A stretch of DNA of 64,000 nt from Neckera pumila. Taxonomy: Eukaryota; Streptophyta; Bryopsida; Hypnales; Neckeraceae. Of this stretch, positions 49,201 through 59,520 are shown in pieces. The position numbers and the translations under genes were made by a program. Numbering within the stretch: position 1 is the first letter of the stretch; each line of letters opens with the position of its first letter. The notes under the pieces were generated by a model. The model was not told the origin of the DNA. It did no database searches and saw only the letters and a list, made by a program, of their open reading frames with translations. The stretch lies in contig OZ018410.1 of the NCBI GenBank assembly GCA_963969595.1, positions 35,135,413-35,199,412 on the forward strand, in the 5' to 3' direction.

Positions 49201-52200
49201 CAGCAGTCGATTTTTGGATCTTCGAAAACTTTCTCTGGCAGTATCTACAGGTAGAATAGGAGGTATGCCCAAAGTTCGAAGCTCAGCTTCACAAATGGTA
49301 TCCTTTAATTCACTGGCATTCGTAAGAATAATTACATATTCAGTATGTGTGGATCCTCAGACAACGCACGTCACAAATTGTGACAATAAAACCACCTCCA
49401 AGGCTAATTCCTCTACGAAGCCATTGTGAGCGAACCATCACAATTTTCGAATACACTAAATGTTAATAACCTTAATACAAAGTCTTTAGCACAGTACATT
49501 TGGACTCATTTTGGCCGAAAAGTGACCACCTCCTGCAAGGACCAGCACCTTGATACTACGAATGCTACATATCTGGATAATGCAAACAGCATACAAAAAT
49601 GAGCCACATGATACATGCATGAGCTCTCAGAAAATGGGGTAAGTACAGTGCCCAGCATAGGACGCCTCTTGGTACTAAATATCACCTGACAAAATTATCA
49701 GCCCAGGTCTGAGCCGTGTGGTGAGTAACATGAGTGAAGTTGTGACGATGCCGTTCCTTTCTTTCTTCGTCACTCATTTTCAATGCCTCTTCGATGGCCT
49801 TGTACATCTCCCTTATATTCCAAGGATTTACAAGTATGGCCCCAGCTCCTAAAGACTGGGCTGCTCCTGCAAACTACATACAACTGGACTTCAGTATTCA
49901 AAACCAGAAACTCAACAAGACATAAAATAACTGCACATGTTTCGTACTTCTTGCCATTATCTTCTTTTGGCATGAAATGCCTGCATTGGTTTGGTTTCTA
50001 GAATCAAAGCATTATAAAGTGGGAAAGTTTAATTAAACACCAGACAATATTTCCTTTTGCTAAACCATAAATACATAAAGATTCAGGACCATCGGCAGGA
50101 GTCTAACCTCACTTAATACCAGTACACCTTCAGTGTTCTTCAGATTCTGGCAGGCAACATACTCATAGCTTACAAGGTTCATCCCATCTCGCAGCGAAGT
50201 AACCAACGCCACATCTGCCCAAAGGTACATTCCATACATAAATCGAAAGTCAAGAAGTAATTTTACCATGCCGATACGGAGGGTTCAGTCTAGACAAACA
50301 ACCAATGACATAAGTACGTAAAGACGAAAAAGGGAAAAATACGAAGATAATGTGAACCGAGCAGAGCACCTGTGCTTGCATACAATGCACATAATTCATG
50401 GAAGGCCAAGGAGCGATCCTGCAAAAAATAAACAAGAAGACTTCAGCTGCTCAGTTTGAATCCTAAAATCATCTCAACAAGTGCGACTCTTATGACAAGA
50501 ACGCAGGTCAAATAAACAGGGAGATATTCCGAACTGAATTGGTTAGACTTCCTAACGAGCTTCAAATAAAAAATCATAAATCATGTCCAAGAATCTAAGA
50601 GAAGGAAGAGTGACAAAAGCTCTGTTACCATCGAAAAGATTCACGTGTAACTAAGACCGAATAAACGGCATAAATGTGATACGCAGCAGACGCTCTCGTG
50701 AAAGTCAGTGCAAGAGCATAGGGAACATCAATTCACGAACATCAACCAGCAATGAAACTACTGGAAGGTGGATGGATACGGAAAACAAGAACAGAAACAG
50801 GAACTTGCCAAGTGATGGATAGGCACAAAAGTTACTGAACCATAGCGACCATTGATGCGACCAACTATTTCGTGAACCTGACTGGTCAAACGTTGATCTG
50901 CACCGCGCACATCCCTTCCATTAACTCAAACCACATTTGATCATAATGCGAGTCGTAGACACAAGAGACAAAATGAAAAGAAATATAATTTATTTTGCGA
51001 AATTAAGGAACTTACACTCGTGCACGTCTGTTCGCGTTGGCACAGCAATTTGCACGAGCATAACTTTCTCCCGCCATTCAGGATTCTTTTCCAGGAACAT
51101 CTCGAATGCTAATAGTTTCTGAGGAATCCCCTTTATCATATCCAGTCGATCCACACCCAACATCACCTGATTCAGAAAAATGCAAGGATCGTGAGGAATA
51201 ATAGAAACACGCGAACTGATAGACCACCGAAGGAAAGCCAACACAAGTGTGTGCATTATGCTCCAATATAGAGGTGAGAAACATTGACGACCTTCTGCAT
51301 CCAAGCGTTCCCACAATGTGACCACCAGAAGAGTCAAAAGCGGAGGCTGAAACACGTTGATGTTTTACAAGCAGATTGACTCTTCCTCCAAGGTTCGGAA
51401 TTAAAAACGCTCATTGACAAAGCTCTCGAACAGAGTTTAAAAAGGGCATCCAGAATTTTAAAGAACAGCACCAAACTTATATATCCGGACTTCTAAAGAA
51501 CTCACTCCAGCTCCCGTTACTCTGGTACTGATGAAACTTGCTCACAGATTGACAAGTGCCTAATACCTTTCGGCCGGCAAAGAAACGCAGCAACTCCTTA
51601 ACATGCAGCTTCACTTGCTCTGTCTCAAGAGCTTGAATAAACCTCTCAGGATCAATACCTATAGGAAACTGTAAAGCAATATAATACAGTTCTTAGTACA
51701 GGCTTAAAGTAGGCTTCATTAAAATCGCACGAACGTTAACACCTTCATGCTCGTGCTAAAAGAGGATTGTCATTTGGCTAGACAAAATATTCAATGCGCA
51801 AGACCAGATGCTGGGTCTAGCAGACACAAGGAAATAAAACAATCGTACAGCTGCAACACGAGTGAGTTTTCCTTGGTCTTCCACACCCTCTGGTGTACCC
51901 TCCAGACCCAATATGCGTGTACATGCGCTCACAAAATGTCGCGCATAATCATAAGTGTGAAAGCTGCATCACAGCAGACATTGACAAAGCATGAAACTAG
52001 CAGCTCAAAAATTAAAGCAACGGTGGAATTCAAGTTGCTAAACAAATTCCAACGAATTCTACCCTGGAATAACCGAGTGCAACCTGGAAAAGAGCATTGA
52101 AAATCAAAGCCTTGGTCACCACTATATAAAAATAGAAATAGAAATAGTGCTTTCCTAGTGGCTTACATTAAACCATACGAATTTCTAATTTGGTATACTT

Positions 52201-54620
52201 TTTAGAGAGGTGAAGGCTGCTTTACAAAGAACACGTACCCAATGAGATCTGCAGTAAGCACAGCCTTCAATAACTCTGACCGCAGTGGCAAAGTCCGATA
52301 TATTTCAGAGGAAGGAAATGGTGTGTGCAAGAACCATCCAACTTTCATGTGAGGGTTTAACTCCTTCAATTCTTGAGGGAGACACATGAGGTGGTAATCA
52401 TGACACCATACCACATCACCTTCCTGGCATTAAAATCAATAACGATGTGTAAATGCAAATTTCTCGAAAGGCTAAATGTACTGGATCAAGAACTCTTTCT
52501 CTTGACCTGAAGCTTCCCTAGAACGACGCCATTCGATGAGCTCAGCACAGATATATCTGACAGAACACCATCCTAGCGAACTGCTCACAGTCCACAATCT
52601 GCTGGTTTCCGGACTACGAAGGCAGACAGACACCAAGATGAACATTATCCTGTTCCGGTGAGCAGTATATTAAGAGTCCAATATCTGCATAGTATGCATG
52701 AAAGTGAATCTGGAAAAGACATTACAACAACCAGATTAGATAATGACACACAGTGAAAGAGGAGATACTGTAACTCACTTGATATTGTGAAAAAACAACA
52801 TCAGCAAACATCTTGTTTGCCTTCTGATAAGCTTGGAACTGCGAATCCAAGCTTCTCGTAGCAGCAAGCCGATCCGCCTGAGGCAATCCAATGTAATGGA
52901 AGAGGGGCCAGAGCACATTGTTGCAATAGCCATTGTAATATTGGGCAACAGTATCATCATCCAGGAACACAGGAACGCAGCCCTGAAACTCACAAAAAGT
53001 GAGTAAATCAGAAGCTAAACTACTGAATTTTACGCCTAAAACTCCAAAGAACTCAGCAATTGTATCCGCCAAAGACACTTCACACCGTAAAAGAAGAGGA
53101 CCTATCGACAGCATCGGAAGCCGCCAGGCAACATAGCTGCCATCGAGCTGAAAAGAGGAATTCAAATTCTGACGTTACACTTGTAAATATTTGATAATGC
53201 TATCTCCGAAGGCACCCAGAATATGCTACCTACATGACAACAAGAATCGAGAAAATAAGGAACTAAACTACTATCTCCTAAACTACTAATGATTACTCTG
53301 AAAGCTCAGTTCCACCAAACCCTTCCGTCCACCTACACCAAACCTTTTCAAATACAGAATCTGCTTTTAATTTGGCATTTCCTCGCTCTATGATGGATCC
53401 AAGCGGGGAATTCAAGAAACTGTTTCTGGCTTGGCATTTGACTGGGAATGCCAAAGCTACCCCAGTACAAACAAAACATACTCAACAAAACATAAAACCA
53501 AACCTAATAAAACGCAAACTCGCAAGACCGACCTTCAAAGCTAAGGCTTCTGTCAAGGAAACGCGTCCTTTCTCATCATGTACACTTACACCCGCCCATC
53601 CAATCCATCTTGTTTCGAAATTCTGTTTCACACCTGCACGACAAGGTTCATCTTCACTGATTAAGCAGAGAGTATTATATTTAAAAAATTGCCTGGACAG
53701 ATCGCGTAAAATCTATTATATAATACTATGTCTCCAAACCAACCAACCACCCCACGACTGCAATGTAATATGGTAAAAGACTCGTACAAACCGAAACTAC
53801 CCAAACTATAACAGAAAACTGGAGCACAAAAACGAAAGAACCTAGTTCCCAATTGAAAGAATCCTGACAACAGTAATGCATAAAAAGACAGACTCAATTT
53901 GTAATATCAATCCAAATAGCCAAGCGAAACGAATGGCCAGTTAAGGCTCTCGCAATACAGTACAGGAGTTACAAACAGGAAATTCAATTTTAAAAAGGAG
54001 CACTCTTGGGTTTACAATTACGGTTTGAGAGCCGTACCCAAAAGTGCACTTACAAGCCCTCCGGCACTCAACTGCAGGTCCCACTTGTCCCCATCTAATC
54101 GCTTTGCGGAAACGGGAAGGCGATTGGCAACAACCAATAATCTTTGCGTATTTCGGTGGAGTTTTTCAGTCAAGTTCCCAGCACTTTCGTAGCTATCCAT
54201 GTGTGCACCTGCTTTGCTGTGACTGCTCTGGGGTTCAGTGGCCGCCCACCATTCCCCCATTCTATCCCCGCCGCCGCCGACCATTCCCCCATTCCCCCCA
54301 AGGGTCTCAATTTTTCCGTCAACTTCATCACCAAGCGTATAACCGCTTCCGCCCCTCCTCAGCTGCCGATCCCTAACCAAACGCTCCACCCGCGACGACG
54401 TCACAGATGGGGTGAGGTTCACTTTTGGAGCAGAAAGTTCATGCTTAGCCTCATTCTCAGAGACAGAGGCGGTCCGGGTTAGATTGGAAGGCCTCAATTT
54501 CAGCTCCCCCGGGGAAGAAATGGAGAACCGACGTTGGGGAATGCTGTTATCGGAGCTTTCGTCTCCTTCCCATACTGATCTTGGACTCTCGGAAGATTTT
54601 ATTGTCAGAGAGTAAGGCAT
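46212..54620 (-). CDS. TPS1: Class I trehalose-6-phosphate synthase (TPS1 type), 18 coding exons, 1003 aa
   Basis: Makes trehalose-6-phosphate from UDP-glucose and glucose-6-phosphate; in plants this sugar phosphate signals sucrose status. Coding exons in transcription order: 54038-54620, 53533-53633, 52779-52982, 52239-52423, 51849-51963, 51567-51668, 51016-51166, 50809-50897, 50370-50418, 50108-50214, 49686-49873, 49195-49312, 48708-48878, 48044-48163, 47742-47829, 47454-47584, 46762-46860, 46212-46622. Every junction has AG acceptors, GT donors (one GC) and matching phase; the sum is 3012 nt. The ATG at 54620 is chosen because an in-frame TGA lies 18 nt upstream and the N-terminal [12 protein letters not shown] motif (about residues 78-88) of class I proteins follows in frame. 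GT20 domain about 160-640, phosphatase-like domain about 660-905. AtTPS1 is 942 aa, so the length fits; the extra residues are mostly in a Ser/Gly-rich N-terminus. The stop is TAG. Class I rather than class II because the phosphatase motifs are degenerate. The family call is very secure; exact minor splice positions are slightly less so. Confidence 0.95.
46740..49210 (-). other. Degenerate trehalose-phosphatase-like domain and C-terminal tail of TPS (exons 12-18)
   Basis: The first phosphatase motif, DxDxT in active enzymes, reads RLLVMGFNSTI here (about 660-670) and has no Asp. The second motif survives as [12 protein letters not shown]. The last motif reads [16 protein letters not shown], where active phosphatases have GDD before the DED. 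This is the usual state of plant class I TPS, so the domain is probably structural or regulatory. Exon 18 adds a tail of about 136 residues: a Ser/Lys-rich linker, then the conserved [16 protein letters not shown] block and the C-terminus. Confidence 0.88.
49250..54145 (-). other. GT20 glucosyltransferase domain of the TPS gene (exons 1-12)
   Basis: Seen in the translated exons: NRLPV at 166-170 and SAGGLVSAL (phosphate and UDP loop), RWIGWAG at 203-209, QYYNGYCNN and LWPLFHY at 242-258, VVWCHDYHL at 300-308, [13 protein letters not shown] after that, [14 protein letters not shown] at 434-447 with the Arg and Lys that bind the UDP phosphates in OtsA-type enzymes, and [17 protein letters not shown] at 533-549 with the Asp and Glu that contact the donor. 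No key residue is missing, so catalysis is expected. This rests on the known OtsA/TPS1 family pattern; activity itself is inferred. Confidence 0.92.
50419..50808 (-). other. GC-AG intron 8 of the TPS gene
   Basis: Exon 8 must end after the codons for HHL, where the sequence continues GCAAGT. Exon 9 resumes with [16 protein letters not shown] after TTTTTGCAG. Only a GC donor keeps the frame; the next GT, four bases further in, would shift it. All the other introns have GT donors. Confidence 0.85.
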
Positions 54621-55970
54621 ACGCCTTTCCCTCTGTCAATAATATCTTCCCTTCGCTATTTTCTCAACCGTTCTGCCCCTCTAGCTCTCACTTCCTTCCA
54701 CAGCCTTCAGTCTAGTTCAACAAAAGTATTCAGATCCCTACGGACACCAGATTACTTGTTCACGAATTTACTGAACATAGATATTTGAGGCCTCGACTCA
54801 TCACAAAGAAGCAATTCCAAGGAACACTTCTCATTCAGATTTAATAACGCCTGAATCTATTCCAAGTCTTCAGATGCTTGACCTCTAATTACCCGAGCGC
54901 AGCAACACTCAAATCAACGCCACCCAACCGTTGAGTTTCGAACAGCTCTAAAGATACAATTTGACTGGAAAGATCGTGCTTCGTAGCTCTCCTACATTTC
55001 AGTTCATCAAAATCTCTGAACCGCGGCAACGGCTCCCGAAATTTACAACGCACTGAACTCACCATTCAAGAGAAGCTGGTCAAGAAGACGTCGACCCCCG
55101 TGTCACGTGGAATTGCGATGTCATACGAGGCAAAATAGACAGACGACCTTGATTTCTCGACAGAAAGCACAAGGCTTCGCATACCAGATTTCAATCCCCA
55201 GCAGCCCTTGCCTAAGGTTCACATCTTCAGCACTGACAAGTCCAGCTGAACCATATCACGATTCGACCACCAGCGACAACAAGCACGTGTCCAATAACTC
55301 AGCGCGAGGAGTTCAGACAGGCCACCTCAGTCTACAAAAGAGACCGGTCACTCCATGGCAAAGCATAACTAAGCGAAAGAAACGGCGAGGTGCGCAAGCC
55401 GAGGCAGAAATTCATCACTTCGTCAACAATGCAAACCTTTGAACTGCAGCACAGCCATCCCTGAAAAAAACCCGACAAAAACACACATCAAAAGACAGAC
55501 ACTTCAAAATACAAAACACTTATGAATCTCGAAACTCAGCAAGAAGGTATGCAGAACTGTAGTTTACATCCAAGATGCCAGCCATACAGTAACTGCAGTT
55601 TCGCTACACTAACCACTTCACAGCAGTAGAGGAAAAAGTGGAGAACAACGTGGAAGAAGGACACGACAACAAGAAGTGGCCAAACAAAACACGGCGATGA
55701 GGTCCAGAAACAGAAGTGATGGATGAACAGACCGGACGAATTTTACATGCCTCGCCTCTGCTGCAGCTCTTTCACCCTCTCGCTCGGCTCTCGCACTCCC
55801 ACACTCTCCGAACAAGAAGTGATTGGATGAAAAAAACCGGACGAATTGTCCACACACTGATCTGCTGCTGCTGCAGCTCTCTCCCTCGCACACTCACACT
55901 CACACTCTCTCCTCTTGCGCTCTTCACTTAACTTAGTCTTTTCCACTCTCAACCGTCACAATCTCTCGAC
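54621..55970 (-). promoter_or_regulatory. TPS 5' leader and shared upstream region
   Basis: About 1.35 kb separate the TPS start from the first ATG on the other strand. The plus strand is GA-rich near 55620-55710 (pyrimidine-rich leader for TPS) and CT-rich near 55860-55960 (leader-like for a plus-strand transcript). bZIP-type sites are present: GACGTC at 55087-55092, CACGTG at 55104-55109, and CACGTG at 55284-55289 followed by CCAAT at 55291. Class I TPS genes often have a 5' UTR intron, so part of this may be transcribed. I could not place the transcription start or a TATA box. Confidence 0.45.
55860..55965 (+). promoter_or_regulatory. CT-rich leader-like tract
   Basis: Plus strand shows (CTG)4 with GCTGCTGCTGCTGCAG, then CTCTCTCCCTCGCAC, repeated CACACTCACACTCACACTCT and CTCTTGCGCTCTTCAC just before ATG at 55972. 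Such pyrimidine tracts are typical of plant 5' leaders. Confidence 0.4.
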
Positions 55971-55971
55971 A

Positions 55972-56076
55972 TGGCGCGCTCTCATGGCAGGCAGGCAGGC
56001 GAAGAAAAGAGAAAAACAAGAAAGAGTGTAAGGAAAGGTAATGAAGCCTACTACAGACTTGCGGAGGAGAAGTAGC
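55972..56076 (+). CDS. Short upstream ORF overlapping the candidate divergent start
   Basis: ATGGCGCGC opens a frame of about 34 codons, very rich in Lys, Arg and Glu, ending at TAG within the beginning of the 56041 frame. If the divergent transcript is real, this would be an overlapping upstream ORF directly behind the CT-rich leader. The sequence itself gives no evidence that it is translated. Confidence 0.15.
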
Positions 56077-56745
56077 GTCGACGATGGAGCATTAAGAAGT
56101 AGCTCTCCACTACGAAAGAAACTCCTCTTCATCACACCGCTGATGAGCTTGCTTCTTGTGACCATCGCGGCGCTCCAAAAAACAAAAAACAAAAACAAAA
56201 TTTTAAAAAATCCACGACGTCCAGCCTACGAACGGTACAACAGAACCACGACGGCCTCTTCCTCTCCTCGTCTGCCGAGCCACAACATGACGACGAAGAC
56301 GACGAAGACTACACTGAGCCTACGACGACTACTTCATCAGTTAATATTCCACAAAGCCAAAGCCAACCTCCAAAAGCACGGAGTCTCCCGGCCCTCCCTC
56401 CCTCCCTGCCAGCCAGCCAGAAGCGCCAGAAGCGCCAGACTCTCCCTTCCTTCCCTTCCTTCGACCAAAATCCGCAAACAAATGGTGGTCCAGCCGGCCC
56501 GTCAGTTGCCGGGACGACAATCGCTGGCCAAACGAACACCAGCATTGAAGATTACGATACCGATTCTCGAAGGATCCCTAACCGGAGTACGTAGTACATT
56601 ATCAAAAGCGCAAAAGGCCAGGCCGGGCCGGCCCATGAAAGCTCCGTCGTCGCAACCAAGCATCAGTCATCGCCGCATTCATTCCTGTGTTCCAACAGCG
56701 AACTCACTCGCGACGGACGGGCGGGCTGACCCGAGGTTAAATTAA
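56041..56745 (+). CDS. Possible N-terminal part of a divergent membrane protein (unrecognised, possibly broken)
   Basis: Not recognised. Read from the ATG at 56041 it begins with a basic stretch (LRRRSSVDDGALRSSS, then PLRKK) and one hydrophobic segment (about residues 28-45, LLFITPLMSLLLVTIAAL), the layout of a type II signal anchor. The frame stays open for 234 codons but becomes a Lys/Arg/Ser/Pro string. From about 56090 to 56588 the frame one base earlier is also open and looks more protein-like: Asp/Glu-rich (HDDEDDEDYTEP), then Pro/Gln/Ser-rich, ending SIEDYDTDSRRIPNR before a GTACGT donor-like site. An indel in the A-rich run 56176-56214 would join the two. A CT-rich leader precedes it and a repeat follows at 56770. 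It could also be only a GC-rich promoter. Confidence 0.28.
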   Translation: MKPTTDLRRRSSVDDGALRSSSPLRKKLLFITPLMSLLLVTIAALQKTKNKNKILKNPRRPAYERYNRTTTASSSPRLPSHNMTTKTTKTTLSLRRLLHQLIFHKAKANLQKHGVSRPSLPPCQPARSARSARLSLPSLPSTKIRKQMVVQPARQLPGRQSLAKRTPALKITIPILEGSLTGVRSTLSKAQKARPGRPMKAPSSQPSISHRRIHSCVPTANSLATDGRADPRLN

Positions 56746-56769
56746 GGGTGCCGACCCATTGTCGACCAT

Positions 56770-56999
56770 TTAACCCTTGAACGCCGCCGAGGACGTTATG
56801 CGTCCTTTGAATGACAAAGAATCTTTCCCTACAAGACAGAAGTGCAACTTTTCATCCTCGGTATTAGGAGTAAGAAGGAAAGATCTTCAACAGTTCTTTG
56901 ACTTCCAATGAATGTATTAGGCTTTTTCAAAGTAGATGATGTCACACGGAATCACAATACATGATTTCCATGGCTACCGGTCCGTCCTTCAAGGGTTAA
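56770..56999. mobile_element. Small TTAA-flanked MITE, 230 bp
   Basis: Left TTAACCCTTGAACGCC; right end on the other strand TTAACCCTTGAAGGACGG. Same architecture as the larger TTAA elements (TTAA, then a CCC-starting inverted repeat) but a different and GC-richer sequence. Confidence 0.75.
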
Positions 57000-57407
57000 G
57001 CAATTACGCATATCTGCAGGGCGGAGTTGTTCATGGGAGGAATTTTCCCATGTGTAGAAATTGAATCAAGAAGGTTCCCATAATTTTCCAGATTTTTATT
57101 TCTCAAAACATAATTATTATGAATTTTTTTGTTGAAGATTCTATGCAACCTATACTTGATATATAGACCTCCGTATTTCCGACCAAGGGCTGGTTGCAAA
57201 TACACCAAGGGTTTGTTTGCAATATTGAGAGTTTTGTAGCCAATCATAATGCGCCACAACTGCGTCATGAACCGTGCCGAAATTAATGACCGTTCATCTC
57301 CCGTTGAGCGGAAAGAGAATAATCTACAAAATGAGAATGGAGTGGTGGTCGGAAATGGGTTGGCTCCTTTAAGTTGTCGTTCTCACATGTTGGAAAATCA
57401 ACCACGG
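57000..57407. other. Intergenic DNA, nothing recognised
   Basis: No supported feature. Confidence 0.4.
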
Positions 57408-58341
57408 TTAATCCCTAAAGAACCAAGTGAACATGTGTTTTTTGGCAACATAAAAATTTTGGCTAGGTACATGTGACTAGAGATTTGCATATTTTGGGCT
57501 GAAAGTTTAATAGAAGGTGGGGACGAGGAATATCTTCCATATGCACAAAATTTCATGACATTTGGAAATATGAGTTTAAAGTTATTGCATGATACATAAT
57601 TGTTTCTCAACTCGGGCAGTCCAGGTAGATCAGAAAAAATCACTTTTATTGAAAATAAAAATTTGAAATTGGTTTATTAGATTTATATATATGTCAAAAG
57701 CTTTGAACCATTCCATTTTTATCAATGAGTCAAAAGTTGTGAGGAGTTTTAGTTTACGGGCAATTATGGATTTTCTATTCTAAAATAAACTTTGAAGTTA
57801 TTTATTTTACTCAATTTCAATATTTTTTGAAAAGAATAAAATCATAGGATGTAGATTGTTTATGACAACATTACATCCATTGGGATTGGCATTTTTCAAT
57901 TACAAAACGAAATTATCAACAATTTAGTATTTTGAATCATTCTCCATTTCTTTCTACTTACTATTTTTTTCCAATATGTTGTACAATTCCAAATGATCTA
58001 AAATTTTTTAAGCATGCAGCCATCTTGCCCTGAAGAATGAATCCAAAGAAGCACAACCATTTTGTAAATTCTTCATAATGATTTGACCTTGTGAAGTGCA
58101 GCTGCCCGTTTTTTTGCAAGGCCAAAAAAAAGATTTTTGCCACTTCAAACGCTAATATCTTGCAATCTATATGGTGGAAATTTTTGAAGTTTTTTTCACA
58201 TCTTTTCATACAAATTACTACAAGATCCTACGGTTACACGTGTCCAAAAGTGATATTTTTCAAAAATTTGGTACTAATATTAGAAATGGCAATTTTGGAG
58301 CATTTTTGGTGAGAACATAGCCAAGGAACTTAAGGGATTAA
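57408..58341 (-). mobile_element. TTAA repeat, subfamily 3, complete (934 bp)
   Basis: TTAATCCCTAAAGAACC at 57408; AACTTAAGGGATTAA ends at 58341. The left half matches the right half of 21720-22631 in reverse. The right half is the shared half. Confidence 0.83.
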
Positions 58342-58494
58342 AGCGCACTGGTAGACGAACTAACACCCTCGCTCGACTGCAAAGGAATACCTTGAAATCT
58401 ATTTTTTTTTCACACATGATAAAATTTGCAAATTTTGAGTTCATATTTGCAATCAGAAGGCCCAAATTAGCTAGGAGAAGTGAAGAACATAGAT

Positions 58495-59028
58495 TTAATC
58501 CCTAAGGGCTCAAACAACCATTTTTTGGTCGTTGCCCGACTTCAAGCAAAATTTTCGAAAATAAAAATAAATAAATAAAAAAATTATGCAAAAGATTGGG
58601 TTGTCTATCAATATTTTTACTCAAAACTAAGATCGCTACGGTCAAACAAAAACTATAAGAGAAATAGCACAAAGTGTCTAGATTTGCCTAATATTGAAAA
58701 ACTTACTATATGGGGAAAGTATTGGTGTTCACGTTACTAGATCTCATGCATCTTTTCACAAATCAATAGAAACCACAATTTTGACCAATCAAAAAAAAAT
58801 TTAAATGCTAAAATAGAAATTGTATTTTTGGTGAATTTTTTGAAATTATATCTTCAAAACTCATTTTTTTTAAATCTAAAAATAATTTTATAAGTTTGAC
58901 CGTACGGATGCTTTCTACTTTTCGTGCTTCACATTATCTTCTTCAATGCAAACTTCAAAAAAGTTTTAGAACTTATATTTTATAACACATTTGTATTTTG
59001 TCCAAACCCTTCGGCTTTTAGGGGTTAA
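58495..59028. mobile_element. TTAA repeat, short separate subfamily (534 bp)
   Basis: TTAATCCCTAAGGGCTCAAAC at the left (58495), GGCTTTTAGGGGTTAA at the right (59013-59028). The interior was not found elsewhere in the window. Confidence 0.65.
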
Positions 59029-59520
59029 TACAGCACAAAATAGGGGCTTTTATATTTTATTTAACATAACCCTGCAATGACTTGGGGCGGCTAAGTGAGG
59101 GGGGCAAATTCACCCCGACAGTGACGGAAGGGGTTGGTGGCCGGCCTCTGGAATGTACCCAGTATTTAGATTCCCCACGTTGGTCCCAACTCGTTGGCCT
59201 TTTCACTCCGTCCCGTAGTCCCGTCACTCCCGTGAGTGATCTCCAGATTTAATTCTTTTCCTGGCACCCATGCAGCGTTTTTTCCCCGGAATAGGACCTG
59301 CCACGTGCCGTCACAGCATTGACGGAAACTCTGGAGGGACCCATTCTGACAGGCTCAATCACAACAACAACATTGGTCCAATTCTGGAGGGACGGGTTCT
59401 GACAGGCTATAACCTTGTAACCTTCTACTGTAAAGAGTGCGAAATCTCGGCCACAAAGAAAACGCTGCATGACATCACTCGAGGCAAGGCAAAACTTGAA
59501 ACGCATACCACGTAAGATAT
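59029..59520. other. GC-richer island, unidentified
   Basis: Contains CACGTG at 59302-59307 and an imperfect direct repeat: CTGGAGGGACCCATTCTGAC at 59331-59350 and CTGGAGGGACGGGTTCTGAC at 59384-59403. The plus frame 59270-59515 and minus frame 59249-59506 overlap and neither is recognisable. It may be promoter or exon remains. Confidence 0.3.

Noticed and set aside
53020..53140. An alternative exon 2 of TPS (RW-containing frame after TTTTCAG at about 53140)
   Set aside because: The true exon 2 with the invariant RWIGWAG motif is at 53533-53633 and fits both phases. The 53.1 kb frame is intron sequence without the motif.
54044..54482. Plus-strand open frames opposite TPS exon 1
   Set aside because: Shadows of the conserved minus-strand coding exon.
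59249..59515. Overlapping 81- and 85-codon frames on both strands
   Set aside because: They mirror each other in a GC-richer island, as expected by chance. Neither resembles a protein family.
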